Assembly (NCBI GenBank): GCA_024275315.1
Contig: JAJRZK010000049.1
Location: forward strand, 1-64,000
Reading direction: 5' to 3'
Length of the DNA: 64,000 nt
Origin: Nitrospirota bacterium
Lineage (GTDB): Bacteria; Nitrospinota_A; UBA7883
The notes beneath the pieces were generated by a model that saw only the letters and a list, made by a program, of their open reading frames with translations, made no database searches and was not told where the DNA came from. Every line of letters starts with the position of its first letter. The stretch's first letter is position 1. Shown piece by piece: positions 62,930 through 64,000 of this stretch. Position numbers and translations under genes: made by a program.

Positions 62930-64000
62930 TCCTGTCCCTGTATGTAAACGGCGCTCTTCGGCTTTCTTACCTTCGAGCGACCCCGCCCCGGGGCGGGCGG
63001 TTTTGCGGAATGGAGGCTGAGCCCGTATACGATCCAGACCAGATAGTTGGCCAGATATGGATAAAACGAATGGCCGGTAAGCGTGAGCACGATAAAAGCC
63101 AGCACGTAGTAATGAAAACCGATGGCGCTATTTTCGCCGATTCCATAAAAATATTTGAGCAGGAAAAAAAGGGCGAACAGCCCCAACACCCCCATATCGA
63201 GCAATATTATGAGATACGCGGAGTGGGGGTTGCCCACGTAATACTTGTTTGTGAACAGGTTCTGTTTCAGCCACGAGTCTGTGCCGTTTCCGATAAACGG
63301 GTGTTTTGTCGCTTGTTTGATCGCGGGCGCCCAGATCCTTTCCACCCTTGTGGCGGATAGGCGGTTGATATTGATTTCTCCGGAACCGGAAGAAAATCCG
63401 TATTGCACACGCGCGGCTATCAGGGGGAGCGATGCCACGAAGATCGCTCCCAGGATAATGGTTAGAGCGATTTTTTCTTTTGCGCGCAGGCGCCTGAAAT
63501 AGAAAAATATCATGACGAGAAAAGCGATGTAGGCGATCCTGGAAAAAGACAGAATGATCGCGACACTGCTCATGGCTATGGCGGGGTATCGGTATCCGCT
63601 CAGCGATTTTTCGGAAAACAGCAGGCACGCCAGGAAAAAATAGACGCTCAGCGCTCCTACGCTGTTGGCGTGTAATCCGAAAACGGCGGATATCATGTCC
63701 CGCCCGGTGGTGTAGTCAGACGACATGCCGGACATGTAGAAAGCGACCACCAGAGCGCTGGAGATAGTAGCCGCGGTCAATATCGCCTTTTGGACAAGCT
63801 CTTTTTTGCCTGTCATGTTCGTGTAGAGCAACACCAGCCACCCGGTCAAAAAAAGCTGGAGGGGCTTGAAAAGGTTTTCCAGCAGGTAAACCGTCACGGA
63901 GGTCTGGCTGTTCTGGCCGAATTTCGGGAGGCTGTCAAAATCATATACCGTCCACATGACCGCGTAGAGATATATCAGGCTGAACGCCACCACGGGGCCG
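62926..64000 (-). CDS. O-antigen ligase/polymerase (Wzy-like), partial
   Basis: The frame is open at the window edge, so the N-terminus is missing. About 355 residues visible with many TM helices. The family's central periplasmic loop motif appears in GNGTDSWLKQNLF followed by GNPHSAYLIILLDMGVLGL, with the conserved His. Upstream hydrophobic block SVYFFLACLLFSEKSLSGYR and SFSRIAYIAFLVM are typical of O-antigen ligase domain proteins. Polymerises or ligates the repeat unit made by the genes in this locus. GTG 63993 might start it, but the protein would be short for the family. Arg/Lys-rich C-terminus. Confidence 0.85.
   Translation of the reverse strand, partial: GPVVAFSLIYLYAVMWTVYDFDSLPKFGQNSQTSVTVYLLENLFKPLQLFLTGWLVLLYTNMTGKKELVQKAILTAATISSALVVAFYMSGMSSDYTTGRDMISAVFGLHANSVGALSVYFFLACLLFSEKSLSGYRYPAIAMSSVAIILSFSRIAYIAFLVMIFFYFRRLRAKEKIALTIILGAIFVASLPLIAARVQYGFSSGSGEININRLSATRVERIWAPAIKQATKHPFIGNGTDSWLKQNLFTNKYYVGNPHSAYLIILLDMGVLGLFALFFLLKYFYGIGENSAIGFHYYVLAFIVLTLTGHSFYPYLANYLVWIVYGLSLHSAKPPAPGRGRSKVRKPKSAVYIQGQE

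Overview
The window looks like chromosome from a Gram-negative, probably uncultured bacterium. The evidence is envelope genes (DsbD, an AsmA-like protein, a LapG/LapD pair, a flippase and an O-antigen polymerase), mostly ATG/GTG genes with clear Shine-Dalgarno sites, and a base composition that looks moderately GC-rich. The order rplS - SPOUT methyltransferase - trmD - rimM - khpA - rpsP - ffh, a transketolase split into two genes, and a cyanobacterial/plant-type GlgC suggest a deltaproteobacterial, Nitrospinota or Nitrospirota-like lineage. That placement is inference only.

Region 1 (1-5006) is an integrated mobile element. It ends in a tyrosine integrase whose last codons lie inside a tRNA-Pro(GGG) gene. 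Leftward from there come an excisionase-like protein, an archaeo-eukaryotic-type primase, an unknown protein and a VirD4/HerA-like ATPase. The ATPase gene has lost its 5' end to an IS3-family insertion (1-542). The IS itself carries a one-base change that fuses its two transposase frames.

Region 2 (5285-21397) is ordinary core chromosome: a GGDEF-EAL c-di-GMP enzyme, split transketolase, CtpA, a divergent polysaccharide deacetylase, apt, dsbD, glgC, two bacteriohemerythrins, hemL, mtnP, fbp and tRNA-Ala(CGC). Region 3 (21250-22262) is a scar: the tRNA-Ala gene and its upstream region are repeated as a decayed inverted copy. The two copies bracket a short, visibly AT-richer segment with a VOC-family gene and an integrase-tail-like frame.

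Region 4 (22522-33590) holds a DUF3108 protein, a methyltransferase, a giant AsmA-like protein, and the translation/SRP operon. Tandem repeats lie just outside both ends of that operon. A metzincin-like lipoprotein follows. Region 5 (33600-35760) has small genes: an RRM protein behind a strong promoter and long leader, a GIY-YIG protein, a small secreted protein, an orphan flgM with a sigma-28-like promoter, and a minus-strand terminator with no gene to serve.

Region 6 (35923-47707) is the most interesting part. It is a colinear signalling run: FHA-Zn-ribbon Ser/Thr kinase, PP2C phosphatase, a kinase fused to TPR and two seven-bladed WD40 propellers, a CHASE2 adenylate cyclase, a LapG-type periplasmic protease and a LapD-type c-di-GMP receptor. 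The lapD reading frame is broken by one in-frame TAA. The arrangement could connect protein phosphorylation, cAMP and c-di-GMP to retention of a surface adhesin. No adhesin or secretion genes are in the window.

Region 7 (48383-64000) is an exopolysaccharide or O-antigen locus: a nucleotide-sugar epimerase, GDP-mannose 6-dehydrogenase type enzyme, four GT4 glycosyltransferases, two PaaK-like adenylate-forming enzymes, a polysaccharide deacetylase, an SGNH hydrolase, an APH-like kinase, a flippase and a polymerase/ligase cut by the window edge.
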